Source: Lentzea sp. NBRC 102530 (GTDB lineage: Bacteria > Actinomycetota > Actinomycetes > Mycobacteriales > Pseudonocardiaceae). From it: a DNA stretch of 64,000 bases. The DNA is taken from the NCBI RefSeq assembly GCF_030269365.1, contig NZ_BSTF01000009.1:124001-188000 (forward strand), given 5' to 3'. Shown in pieces: positions 24,227 to 32,339 of this stretch (position 1 is the first letter of the stretch; every line of letters begins with the position of its first letter). A program made the position numbers and the translations under genes. The notes beneath the pieces are model-generated. The model ran no database searches. It worked only from the letters and a program-made list of their open reading frames with translations, and was not told the origin of the DNA.

Positions 24227-24796
24227 ATGACGACGGAGGAACGGGTCCGCGAGGCCGCCGTGCGGTTGTTCGCCGAACGCGGCTTCCACGGCACCGGCAT
24301 CCGCGACCTCGCGCAGGCCGCCGGGCTCTCGTCCGCGACGCTCTACCACTACATGGGCACCAAGGAAGACCTGCTGGTCGGCATCATGCGCACCAGCCTC
24401 ACCGAGCTGATCACGGCGGCCGAAGCGATCGCCGGGAGCACACCGGACGAGACGGACCGGCTCGTCTCGCTGGTGGAGATGCACGTCCGCGCGCACGCCG
24501 GGAAACCGCGCGAGACCGCGGTCGTGGACGGCGAGATGCGGGCGTTGACGGGTGAGCGGCGCGCGGAGGTCGTGGCGTTGCGCGACCGCTACGAGCAGAT
24601 CTGGCAGGACGCGATCGCCGACGGCGTGAATGCCGGGAAACTCCACGTCGCCGAGCCGAGCGTCGCACGGCTCGCGTTGCTGGAGATGTGCAGCGGGGTG
24701 TCGCGGTGGTACTCGCCGGACGGGCCGCTGGGGTTGAGGGATCTCACCATCCAGTACGGGGCGATGGCGCTGGGCATGCTGGGCGCGGCCCGCTAG
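24227..24796 (+). CDS. TetR family regulator of the CoA-pathway operon
   Basis: A 189-residue repressor. Its N-terminal HTH is RVREAAVRLFAERGFHGTGIRDLAQAAGLSSATLYHYMGTKEDLL (about 5-50), with a helical ligand domain after it. ATG 24227 follows GAGGAGG. Divergent from the hydratase-ligase-thioesterase-amidohydrolase-GNAT operon, so an acyl-CoA or precursor is the probable effector (inference). Confidence 0.88.
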   Translation: MTTEERVREAAVRLFAERGFHGTGIRDLAQAAGLSSATLYHYMGTKEDLLVGIMRTSLTELITAAEAIAGSTPDETDRLVSLVEMHVRAHAGKPRETAVVDGEMRALTGERRAEVVALRDRYEQIWQDAIADGVNAGKLHVAEPSVARLALLEMCSGVSRWYSPDGPLGLRDLTIQYGAMALGMLGAAR

Positions 24797-24807
24797 TCTC
24801 GATCACG

Positions 24808-24992
24808 CCAGCGGTTCACCCGGGCTCGTTCCGGGTGGAGCAAAAGGGAACCCGGTGCGAATCCGGGACTGCCCCGCAGCGGTGAGTGGGAACGAAAGCC
24901 GTCAGGAAAGCACTGGGTCTCCACGAGACCTGGGAAGCGACGGCCGGTAGGCGAACGCACGGCGCCCACGAGTCCGAAGACCTGCCGCAGGT
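24808..24992 (+). ncRNA. Cobalamin (B12) riboswitch upstream of metE
   Basis: The 318-bp gap before metE carries the conserved cobalamin-aptamer core. GGGAA-C3-GGTGCGAATCC followed by GGGACTGCCCCGCAGCGGT is at about 24846-24882, with GAGTGGGAACGA-like and B12-box-like AGTCCGAAGACCTGCC at 24971-24985. A -10-like TAGTCT at 24794-24799 would start transcription near 24806. The element is expected to switch off metE when cobalamin is available and B12-dependent methionine synthase can work. Confidence 0.92.
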
Positions 24993-25014
24993 GCGCGCAC
25001 CACCCGGTGCGCGC
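24993..25014 (+). promoter_or_regulatory. Expression-platform hairpin of the B12 riboswitch
   Basis: A 9-bp perfect GC stem (24993-25001 with 25006-25014, loop ACCC) immediately follows the B12 box. No U-tract follows, so intrinsic termination is not obvious. CTCTCC at 25067-25072 is complementary to GGAGAG (25104-25109) in the metE ribosome-binding site, so translational control is possible. Confidence 0.45.
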
Positions 25015-25114
25015 TGCTCCGGAGCCTCTCGGGCGGGCTGACGGGCAGGCTTCGTGCTGCCTCGCGCTCTCCCGTGAGTTCCGGTGCTCCCGCACGCTCG
25101 CGAGGAGAGAGCCT

Positions 25115-27340
25115 GTGACCATCGGCAGCACCGTGTTCGGTTACCCCCGGATCGGCCCGAAGCGTGAACTCAAGCGCGCCGTCGAGCAGTACTGGGCGGG
25201 CAGCATCGACGAAGCCGCCCTCCAGCGGACCGCACGCGAACTCCGCGCCGGCACCTGGGCCGAACTGTCCGAACTGGACTCCATCCCGTCGAACACCTTC
25301 TCGTTCTACGACCAGGTGCTCGACACCACCCAGCTGTTCGGCGCGATCCCCCCGCGCTTCCGCGACCTGGGACTGTCCGAACTGGACACCTACTTCGCGG
25401 CGGCCAGGGGCCGCGACGGCGCCGCGGCCCTCGAACTGACCAAGTGGTTCGACACCAACTACCACTACCTGGTCCCGGAACTGGGACCGGACACCGAGTT
25501 CCGGCTGGCGGGCGACAAGCCGCTCGCCGAGTACCGCGAGGCGCGCGACCTCGGCGTCACCACCAGGCCGGTGCTGCTCGGCCCGGTCACCTACCTGCTG
25601 CTGGCCAAGGGCACGGTCCCCGGCTTCGAACCGATCGCGTTGCTGGACCGCCTGGTGGAGGCCTACGTCGAACTGCTCGGCAGGCTGCGCGTCGAGGGCG
25701 TCGAGTGGGTGCAACTCGACGAACCGGCGTTCGCCGCCGACCGCTCCCCCGCCGAACTGGACGCCCTGCGCCGCGCCTACCGGACGCTGGGCGGCCTGCC
25801 CGGACGGCCGGAGCTGCTGGTCACCGGCTACTACGGCGACCTCGGCGAGGCGTTCGGGATCCTGGCGGAGTCGCAGGTCGAGGCGATCGGCGTCGACCTC
25901 GTCAGCGCGCCGGACGCCCCGGTCACGATCCCCGCGATGCGCGACAAGGTCCTCGTCGCCGGACTGGTCGACGGCCGCAACGTCTGGCGCACCGACCTGC
26001 ACGCCGCACTCGCGAAAGCCGCCTCACTGCTGGGTTCCGCCCGGGAGGTCGTCGTCTCGTCGTCCTCCACGCTGCTGCACGTGCCGTACGACCTGGACGC
26101 CGAGTCGCTTTCCCCGGACGTCCGGGCACGGCTGGCGTTCGCGCGGCAGAAGGTCCGCGAGATCGTGGTGCTGGGCAACGCATTGCGCGACGGCGCCGAC
26201 GGAGCGTGGGCCGACGAGGCGAAGCACGACCCGCCGCGCCCGCGCCGGGACGACCACGTCCGGGCGCGCATCGAGGCGCTCGGGCCCGAGCACCGCACTC
26301 GCGCGCCGTACGAGGAACGCGCTGCCGCCCAACAGGAACACCTCGGCCTGCCGCCGCTCGCGACCACGACGATCGGGTCGTTCCCGCAAACGGGCGACAT
26401 CCGCAGGGCCCGCGCCGCCGTCCGCAGGGCCGAGATCACCGAGGACGAGTACGGGCGGCAGATGCGGGACGAGATCGCGCGCGTGATCGACCTGCAGGAG
26501 GACATCGGCCTGGACGTGCTGGTGCACGGCGAGCCCGAGCGCAACGACATGGTCCAGTACTTCGCCGAGCACCTGGAAGGCTTCGCCGGCACGGAGTTCG
26601 GCTGGGTGCAGTCCTACGGGTCGCGGTGCGTGCGGCCGCCGATCATCCACGGCGACGTCTCCCGCCCGGCACCGATGACGGTCGCGTGGAGCGCCTATGC
26701 GCAGTCGCTCACGGCCAAGCCGGTCAAGGGCATGCTGACCGGCCCGGTCACGATCCTCGCGTGGTCGTTCGTGCGCGACGACCAGCCGCTCGCCGACACC
26801 GCCGCCCAGGTGGCGCTGGCGCTGCGGGACGAGATCCGCGACCTGGAGGCCGCCGGGATCCGGATCGTCCAGGTCGACGAACCGGCGTTGCGGGAGCTGC
26901 TCCCGTTGCGGGAGAAGGACCAGGCGAGCTACCTGGAGTGGTCGGTCGGCGCGTTCCGGCTCGCCACCTCCGGCGCGGCGACGGGCACGCAGGTCCACAC
27001 GCACCTGTGCTACTCGGAGTTCGGCGAGGTGATCGGCGCGATCTCCGACCTCGACGCCGACGTCACGACGATCGAGGCGGCCCGGTCCAAGATGGAGATC
27101 CTGGAGGGGCTGGACTTCCCGCGCGGCATCGGTCCCGGCGTCTACGACATCCACTCGCCGCTGGTGCCGGCCGAGGACGACGTCGTCGCGCTGATCACCG
27201 AGGCGGTGCGGGCGGTGCCAGGTGAACGTTTGTGGATCAACCCCGACTGCGGCTTGAAGACGCGCGGTTACGCCGAAGTGGAGCCCGCGTTGCGCAACCT
27301 GGTCGCGGCGGCCCACCGGGTGCGCGCCGACCTGCGGTAA
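25115..27340 (+). CDS. metE: Cobalamin-independent methionine synthase (5-methyltetrahydropteroyltriglutamate-homocysteine methyltransferase)
   Basis: A 741-residue MetE catalysing the last step of methionine synthesis by direct methyl transfer from methyl-tetrahydrofolate to homocysteine. Start GTG 25115 follows GAGGAGAG. The N-terminal half begins GSTVFGYPRIGPKRELK; the C-terminal catalytic half begins TTTIGSFPQTGDIRRAR and has LVHGEPERNDMVQYF. The zinc ligands are in HTHLCYSEF and NPDCGLKTR, with an intervening conserved Glu expected. Regulated by the riboswitch upstream. A strong hairpin follows the stop. Confidence 0.97.
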   Translation: MTIGSTVFGYPRIGPKRELKRAVEQYWAGSIDEAALQRTARELRAGTWAELSELDSIPSNTFSFYDQVLDTTQLFGAIPPRFRDLGLSELDTYFAAARGRDGAAALELTKWFDTNYHYLVPELGPDTEFRLAGDKPLAEYREARDLGVTTRPVLLGPVTYLLLAKGTVPGFEPIALLDRLVEAYVELLGRLRVEGVEWVQLDEPAFAADRSPAELDALRRAYRTLGGLPGRPELLVTGYYGDLGEAFGILAESQVEAIGVDLVSAPDAPVTIPAMRDKVLVAGLVDGRNVWRTDLHAALAKAASLLGSAREVVVSSSSTLLHVPYDLDAESLSPDVRARLAFARQKVREIVVLGNALRDGADGAWADEAKHDPPRPRRDDHVRARIEALGPEHRTRAPYEERAAAQQEHLGLPPLATTTIGSFPQTGDIRRARAAVRRAEITEDEYGRQMRDEIARVIDLQEDIGLDVLVHGEPERNDMVQYFAEHLEGFAGTEFGWVQSYGSRCVRPPIIHGDVSRPAPMTVAWSAYAQSLTAKPVKGMLTGPVTILAWSFVRDDQPLADTAAQVALALRDEIRDLEAAGIRIVQVDEPALRELLPLREKDQASYLEWSVGAFRLATSGAATGTQVHTHLCYSEFGEVIGAISDLDADVTTIEAARSKMEILEGLDFPRGIGPGVYDIHSPLVPAEDDVVALITEAVRAVPGERLWINPDCGLKTRGYAEVEPALRNLVAAAHRVRADLR

Positions 27341-27349
27341 CGAGGCGAG

Positions 27350-27385
27350 CAGCCCTGGGACGTGATCGATTCCGTCCCAGGGCTG
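27350..27385 (+). terminator. Intrinsic terminator after metE
   Basis: A 13-bp perfect stem (27350-27362 with 27373-27385) with a 10-nt loop, followed by TGAATTT, starts 10 bases after the metE stop codon. Confidence 0.8.
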
Positions 27386-27500
27386 TGAATTTCCCGGTAC
27401 GGCAAAGATTTGGCGAAGCACCTAGACGTGAAGGTGGTTCATATACCACCGTCTGCCTCGCAAGCCTCTCTAGCTCCCCCTGCACCCCCGGAGGCCTCTG

Positions 27501-28250
27501 TTGAGGAAGAAGCTCCTGTCCGCGTTCGCCGGTGCCCTGCTGCTCACCGCACTGGTCCCGGGCGTCGCGTTCGCCGCCCCGCCCCAGGCCATCCCCGCCA
27601 ACTACGAGGAGGCCGACGGCAAGTGGCAGCCGGCGTTCGACTACGACGGCGACGGCTGCTACCCCACGCCGGCGATCTCACCCAACGGTGACATCGCGCC
27701 CGGCCTGAAGAACTCGGGCCAGCTCTACGGCGACTGCCACGACAAGGCAGACCTGGACAACACCAACTCGTACAGCCGTTCCAAGTGCAACAACGGCTGG
27801 TGCGCCTACCTGTACGACCTGTACTTCGAGAAGGACCAGGCCGTTCCGTTCCTGGACTGCTGCGGCCACCGCCACGACATCGAGCACGTGGTCGTGTGGG
27901 CGCAGAACGACGTGGCGCAGTACGTGGCGACGTCGGAGCACGGCAAGTACAAGGTGCACCCGCGCGCGAACGTGCAGTGGGAAGGCACCCACCCGAAGAT
28001 CATCTACCACAAGGACGGCGCCAGCACGCACTGCTTCCGGCTCGCGAACTACAACGAGCAGGCGGAGAACCACTACGGGGTCTACCAGTACCCCGACCTG
28101 GTCAGCTGGGACCGCTTCCCGGCCGGGGTGCGCGACAAGCTCGTGAACGCGAACTTCGGCAGCGCGTCCCTGGCGATCAAGGACAGCGCGTTCAACCACA
28201 ACCTGAGCATCTCGAAGCCGGCGGGCATCCCGTTCGACCCGAACGCGTGA
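27501..28250 (+). CDS. Secreted NPP1/necrosis-inducing-like (NLP) protein
   Basis: A 249-residue secreted protein. Signal peptide 1-25 (KKLLSAFAGALLLTALVPGVAFA-AP). The family core is present: the heptapeptide GHRHDIE (122-128; GHRHDWE in most NLPs) next to a vicinal Cys pair (CC 120-121), then VVWAQ. SWDRFPAGVRDKLVNANFGSASLAIKD at the C-terminus is also typical. Acidic and His residues of the heptapeptide coordinate a divalent metal in characterised NLPs, some of which damage plant membranes. TTG 27501 is preceded by GGAGG at six bases. Stand-alone gene. Confidence 0.9.
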   Translation: MRKKLLSAFAGALLLTALVPGVAFAAPPQAIPANYEEADGKWQPAFDYDGDGCYPTPAISPNGDIAPGLKNSGQLYGDCHDKADLDNTNSYSRSKCNNGWCAYLYDLYFEKDQAVPFLDCCGHRHDIEHVVVWAQNDVAQYVATSEHGKYKVHPRANVQWEGTHPKIIYHKDGASTHCFRLANYNEQAENHYGVYQYPDLVSWDRFPAGVRDKLVNANFGSASLAIKDSAFNHNLSISKPAGIPFDPNA

Positions 28251-28265
28251 CCTCGGCCGCCTGAC

Positions 28266-28937
28266 CTACTTCGCGACCCGGTCGAGCCACTCGGCCAGGA
28301 GGACCCGCTCCGCCGGCGACAGCATCAGGGGCGGGTCCTCCTGCATCGCCGTCCGCAACGCGATCGCCCGGCTCGGGATGTCCGTCGACTCCTCGGGCGC
28401 GGCGTCCGTCGTGATCGCCGCGATGACCTTCTCCTGCGTGAACGGGATCAGGCTCAGGTCGCGCTCGTCCTCCGGCGTCGCGATCAGCGCCAGCACGACG
28501 CCCATGCCGGCCGCGTGCACGAACTGCGCCGCCTGCTCGACGGGGACCGCCAACCGGCCCGCCGACGCGATGCGGCTGATGATCTCGCGCAGCATCGCGT
28601 CCGCCTCCAGCCGCGCCGCGCGCTTGCGCGGCTCGCCGTACATCAGCAGGTAGAACGCCGGCATCGCGAGACCGAAGCCGATGTGCAGTTCCATGCCCCG
28701 CTTCAGGTCGCCCACCGGGTCGTCGGTGGCCCCCATCGCGTGCTTCGACGCCAGGTAGTCGGCGAACCCGTACCCCGCCACCGCGTCGAGCAGCCCGTCC
28801 TTGTCACCGAACAGCCGGTACAGCGTGGGCGCCTGCACACCCGCCGCGGCCGCGACGGCGCGCGTGGAGACCGCTTCCTTGCCACCTTCGATCAGCAGGT
28901 CGGCCGCGGCCTTCACCAGACGCTCCCTCGTGTCCAT
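28266..28937 (-). CDS. TetR family regulator
   Basis: A 223-residue repressor with HTH TRERLVKAAADLLIEGGKEAVSTRAVAAAAGVQAPTLYRLFGDKDGLL at residues 3-50 and a helical ligand-binding domain. It is divergent from two short-chain dehydrogenases, with a long perfect palindrome in the 93-bp gap. It likely represses that operon and itself until an oxidised or toxic small molecule binds (inference). Confidence 0.9.
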   Translation of the reverse strand: MDTRERLVKAAADLLIEGGKEAVSTRAVAAAAGVQAPTLYRLFGDKDGLLDAVAGYGFADYLASKHAMGATDDPVGDLKRGMELHIGFGLAMPAFYLLMYGEPRKRAARLEADAMLREIISRIASAGRLAVPVEQAAQFVHAAGMGVVLALIATPEDERDLSLIPFTQEKVIAAITTDAAPEESTDIPSRAIALRTAMQEDPPLMLSPAERVLLAEWLDRVAK

Positions 28938-28958
28938 TTATCGACGATAACACATCAG

Positions 28959-28989
28959 CGGTAGCACTGATACGATATCAGTGCTACCG
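28959..28989. promoter_or_regulatory. Long perfect inverted repeat, TetR operator
   Basis: Two 14-bp arms (CGGTAGCACTGATA and its exact complement) flank a CGA centre, giving a 31-bp palindrome. It sits 21 bp from the TetR ATG and 41 bp from the dehydrogenase ATG, between divergent genes. Length and perfection are typical of a TetR binding site. Confidence 0.75.
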
Positions 28990-29030
28990 TCTGTTCCATA
29001 ACACCGGAAACACCAGCTAGGAGCTTCGAC

Positions 29031-29756
29031 ATGACTCGCGTTGCGATCGTCACCGGCGGTTCCAGGGGCATCGGACGGGCAGCCGCCGAACGTCTCGCCG
29101 CCGACGGACAGGCCGTCGTCATCGTCTACGCCGGCAACAAGACCGCCGCCGACGAGGTCGTCGCCGGCATCGAGGCCAGAGGTGGCCAGGCCATCGCCCA
29201 GCAGGGTGACGTCGGCGACGAGGACGCCGTGGCCGCCGCGTTCCAGCTGGCCGAGGACACCTACGGCGGCGTGGACGTCGTCGTGAACTCGGCGGGCATC
29301 ATGCCGCTGGGCACCGTCGCGGACATGGACCTCGACACGTTCGACAAGATCATGCGCACCAACGCCCGCGGCACGTTCGTCATCGGTCAGCAGGCCGCTC
29401 GCAGGCTGCGCAACGGTGGCGCGATCATCACCATCTCGTCCTCGGTCGTGGGCCTGCGCTTCCCGCAGTACGGCGCCTATGCGATGTCGAAGGGCGGCGT
29501 CGAGGCCCTCACCCTGATCCTCGCCCGCGAACTGCGCGGCCGCGACATCACCGTGAACACGGTCGCCCCCGGCCCCACGGCCACCGACCTGTTCCTGGAC
29601 GGCAAGGACCAGGCCACGATCGACACCCTCGCGAAGCAGCCGCCGCTCGAGCGCCTCGGCCAGGGCGAGGACATCGCCGAGGTCATCTCCTTCCTCGCCG
29701 GCCCGGCCCGCTGGGTCAACGGCCAGACCATCCGTGCGAACGGAGGCATCATCTGA
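29031..29756 (+). CDS. Short-chain dehydrogenase/reductase (FabG-like)
   Basis: A 241-residue classical SDR. NAD(P)-binding GGSRGIGRAAA is at residues 10-20, NSAG near 87, and catalytic Ser and Y-x3-K in SSSVVGLRFPQYGAYAMSKG. The C-terminus DIAEVISFLAGPARWVNGQTIRANGG is typical of 3-oxoacyl-ACP-reductase-like members. Start ATG 29031 follows an AGGAG-like TAGGAGC. The next SDR starts within its stop codon (TGATG). Confidence 0.92.
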   Translation: MTRVAIVTGGSRGIGRAAAERLAADGQAVVIVYAGNKTAADEVVAGIEARGGQAIAQQGDVGDEDAVAAAFQLAEDTYGGVDVVVNSAGIMPLGTVADMDLDTFDKIMRTNARGTFVIGQQAARRLRNGGAIITISSSVVGLRFPQYGAYAMSKGGVEALTLILARELRGRDITVNTVAPGPTATDLFLDGKDQATIDTLAKQPPLERLGQGEDIAEVISFLAGPARWVNGQTIRANGGII

Positions 29757-30628
29757 TGGGCAAGGTCATCGTCGTCACGGGAGCGTCCAGCGGCTTCGGC
29801 GCGCTGGCGGTCCGCAGGCTGGCCCTGGCGGGCCACACCGTCTACGCGGGCATGCGGGACACCGAGGGCCGCAACGCCCGGGCGGTCACCGACCTCAAGG
29901 CGTTCGGCGCGGACACCGGGGCCGACGTGCACGCCGTGGAACTCGACGTCCAGTCCCAGGGGTCCGCCGACGCCGCGATCGGCACGATCGTCCTGGCACA
30001 GGGCAGGATCGACGTGGTGGTCCACAACGCGGGCCACATGGTCACCGGACCGGCCGAGGCCTTCACCCCGGAGCAGTACGCGGACCTCTACGACGTCAAC
30101 GTCCTGGGCACCCAACGCGTGAACCGCGCGGCCCTGCCCCACCTGCGCGGCCGGCACTCGGGCCACGTCGTCTGGGTCGGCTCCAGCTCGACGCGCGGCG
30201 GCACCCCGCCCTACCTGGCCCCGTACTTCGCCGCCAAGGCGGCCATGGACGCGGTGGCCGTCTCCTACCGGGCCGAGTTGCTGAGGTTCGGCATCGAGAC
30301 CACCATCGTCGTCCCGGGCGCCTTCACCCACGGCACCAACCACTTCGCCCACAGCGGCACCCCGGCGGACACCTCGAGGGCCGCCGAGTACGAGGAGTTC
30401 TACCCCGGCCTGATGGACCAACTGGGAGGCCGCCTGGCAGAACTGGAGCCGTCGTGGGCGGACGTGGGCGCGGTGGCCGACGCGATCGTGGACGTGGTCG
30501 ACGCGGAGAAGCCCCCGTTCCGGGTGCACGTGGACCCCTCCGAGGACGGCGCGGAAGTGGTGAACGCGGTGGCCGACCGGGTCCGCGGCGAGTTCCTGCG
30601 CCGAGTCGGACTGGCCGACCTGGTCTAA
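29756..30628 (+). CDS. Short-chain dehydrogenase/reductase
   Basis: A 290-residue SDR. TGASSGFGALAVRRLALAGHTVYAGMRD gives the cofactor motif; NAGH, SSSTRGGTPPYLAPYFAAKAAMD provides the catalytic Tyr-x3-Lys (Y...K in YFAAK). The longer C-terminus resembles retinol-dehydrogenase-like or ketoreductase SDRs. It overlaps the first SDR by one base and, at the other end, shares the tetranucleotide CTAA with the convergent deacetylase gene as opposite-strand stop codons. Substrate unknown. Confidence 0.9.
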   Translation: MGKVIVVTGASSGFGALAVRRLALAGHTVYAGMRDTEGRNARAVTDLKAFGADTGADVHAVELDVQSQGSADAAIGTIVLAQGRIDVVVHNAGHMVTGPAEAFTPEQYADLYDVNVLGTQRVNRAALPHLRGRHSGHVVWVGSSSTRGGTPPYLAPYFAAKAAMDAVAVSYRAELLRFGIETTIVVPGAFTHGTNHFAHSGTPADTSRAAEYEEFYPGLMDQLGGRLAELEPSWADVGAVADAIVDVVDAEKPPFRVHVDPSEDGAEVVNAVADRVRGEFLRRVGLADLV

Positions 30629-31344
30629 CGCCCGGCGAGGAGCGCGGACACCGTCAGGAACCGGTACCCGCGCTCCTTGAGTCCGACGATGATCGGCTTG
30701 AGCGCCTGACGCGTCTGGTCCCGCGACCCGTACATGGGGTGCAGCAGGATGATCGAACCTGGAGTGGTCTCCTCGAGCGTCTGCTGGGAGATCTCCTGCG
30801 CGGTGGGCGAACCCGCGGAATCCGGTTCCACGTCCCACATGACCGTGGTCCGGTCGTGCCGCTCCAGGTACCGGGGCAGCGCGAACAGCTTCTTGCCGTT
30901 GGGAGGCCGGAAGTTGACGGTCCCCTGGTACCCGGTCTTGCGGATCTCCGCGTCCGTGTCCTCGATCTCCTTCGCCACGGTGGCGGAGCTGACGCCGATC
31001 ATCCGCTGGTGGTTGAAGGTGTGGTTGCCGATCTCGTGCCCCGCCTCGGCGATCTTCTTCCCCAGCTCGGGGTGCGCGGCCAGGTCGCGGCCCATCAGGA
31101 AGAACGTCGCCGGAACGCCTTCGGCCTCCAGCAGGTCCAGCACCTGCCGGGTGCCGGCGGGGTCGGGGCCGTCGTCGAAGGTGAGGGCCACGACCCTGTC
31201 GTCGGTCTCGACCCGGTCGACCAGTGTGCCGAAGAACTGGTACGTGCGGGAACTGGCGATGTTCCGCAGAGAGCCCGCGACGACCAGCAGCGAGGCGAGG
31301 CTCACCGCGACGACGATCGTCGACTTGCGGCGCAACCACTTCAT
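30625..31344 (-). CDS. Polysaccharide deacetylase family protein (NodB-like), membrane-anchored
   Basis: A 239-residue protein. A signal anchor (IVVAVSLASLLVVAGSL, about 9-25) is followed by the NodB domain: motif 1 TFDDGPDPAGT, motif 2 NHTFNHQ (H-x3-H metal ligands), motif 3 RPPNGKK, and motif 5 LHPMYG. It removes acetyl groups from cell-wall or extracellular polysaccharide. ATG 31344 overlaps the MOSC gene stop (TCAT, 4 nt), so the msrA-MOSC-deacetylase genes form a coupled set. Confidence 0.88.
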   Translation of the reverse strand: MKWLRRKSTIVVAVSLASLLVVAGSLRNIASSRTYQFFGTLVDRVETDDRVVALTFDDGPDPAGTRQVLDLLEAEGVPATFFLMGRDLAAHPELGKKIAEAGHEIGNHTFNHQRMIGVSSATVAKEIEDTDAEIRKTGYQGTVNFRPPNGKKLFALPRYLERHDRTTVMWDVEPDSAGSPTAQEISQQTLEETTPGSIILLHPMYGSRDQTRQALKPIIVGLKERGYRFLTVSALLAGR

Positions 31345-31838
31345 GCGCTCACCACGACCAGGATGGATTTCCCGGTGCGCAGCACCCCGTCGTCCAACGG
31401 CACGCACCGAACCCCTCCACGCCCCCGCAACCCCTTGAAGGCCCCGGGAGCGATCACCTGGTCCATCCACGCACAGGGGTGAGCCGGCCGCCCGACCTCG
31501 AACCGAACCGGCCCGTCCCCGGAATCGAGGCTGAACACGGTCCCCCGGGCCAGCGAATCCACGTCGAACCCGCGCACGACGACGTTCCGCCGAGCCACCA
31601 GGGGATCCACTCCCCAGGGTTCCAGCGATTCGGCCGAGAGGAACGTGACCGCCGCGTTCCGGTGGGCGGCCTGGTTGAAGTACCGGTCCCCCACGATCCC
31701 CAGCCGAGCCCGGACCTCGGCGCACGACCGGGAGACAGGCCCGGGATCGGCTCGAGGGCCGTCCAGCGGACGACCCTCGAACGCGTGCACGGCGGAAACG
31801 TGCAACCCGACGATCTCTACCTCTCGCCGAGCTGCCAC
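31341..31838 (-). CDS. MOSC-domain protein
   Basis: About 165 residues. VEIVGLHVSAVHAFEG begins the MOSC beta-barrel; GDRYFNQAAHRNAAVTFLSAESLE, RRNVVVRGFDVDSL and the conserved Cys in PAHPCAWMDQVIAPG follow. MOSC domains bind molybdenum cofactor or transfer sulfur. GTG 31838 lies inside the msrA 3' end (22-nt overlap); a TTG at 31805 is an alternative. The partners msrA and deacetylase do not explain its role. Confidence 0.82.
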   Translation of the reverse strand: MAARREVEIVGLHVSAVHAFEGRPLDGPRADPGPVSRSCAEVRARLGIVGDRYFNQAAHRNAAVTFLSAESLEPWGVDPLVARRNVVVRGFDVDSLARGTVFSLDSGDGPVRFEVGRPAHPCAWMDQVIAPGAFKGLRGRGGVRCVPLDDGVLRTGKSILVVVSA

Positions 31839-32314
31839 TCCGGCCTCACGTAATGGCAGGTGTACCCGTTGGGGTACCGCTCCAGGTAGTCCTGGTGCTC
31901 CAGCTCGGCCTCCCAGAACGCCGACTCCTGCACGACCTCGGTGACGACCTTGCCGGGCCACTTCCCGGAGGCGTCGACGGCCGCGATCGTCTCCTCGGCC
32001 ACCTTCTTCTGCGCGTCGTCCACGTAGAAGATCGCCGACCGGTAGCTGGCACCGATGTCGTTGCCCTGCCGGTTGCGGGTCGACGGGTCGTGGATCTGGA
32101 AGAAGAACCCCAGGATCTGCCCGTAGCTGAGCTGGGCCGGGTCGAACACGATCTCGATCGCCTCGGCGTGGTTGCCGTGGTTGCGGTAGGTCGCGTTCGG
32201 CGTGCCGGGGTCGCCGGTGTACCCGACGCGGGTGGAGACGACGCCGGGGTGGCGGCGGAACAGGTCCTGCATGCCCCAGAAACAACCGCCCGCGAGAACT
32301 GCCTTCTCCGTCAC
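31817..32314 (-). CDS. msrA: Peptide-methionine (S)-S-oxide reductase
   Basis: A 165-residue MsrA repairing oxidised methionine. The catalytic GCFWGMQ motif is at residues 11-17. GYTGDPGTPNATYRNHGNHAEAIEIVFDP and FFFQIHDPSTRNRQGNDIGASYRSAIFY are conserved signatures. GTG 32314 follows GGGAG. No resolving-Cys tail is apparent after CHYVRPEWQLGER apart from the single Cys in YTCHYV. Confidence 0.95.
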   Translation of the reverse strand: MTEKAVLAGGCFWGMQDLFRRHPGVVSTRVGYTGDPGTPNATYRNHGNHAEAIEIVFDPAQLSYGQILGFFFQIHDPSTRNRQGNDIGASYRSAIFYVDDAQKKVAEETIAAVDASGKWPGKVVTEVVQESAFWEAELEHQDYLERYPNGYTCHYVRPEWQLGER

Positions 32315-32339
32315 TGTGTCACTCCCTCTTCTCAGGTCT

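Noticed and set aside
29477..31339. 620-codon minus-strand frame through the two SDR genes
   Set aside because: Only its short upstream part runs antisense to the deacetylase strand in another frame; the SDR motifs on the + strand and the NodB motifs at 30625-31344 account for the coding.
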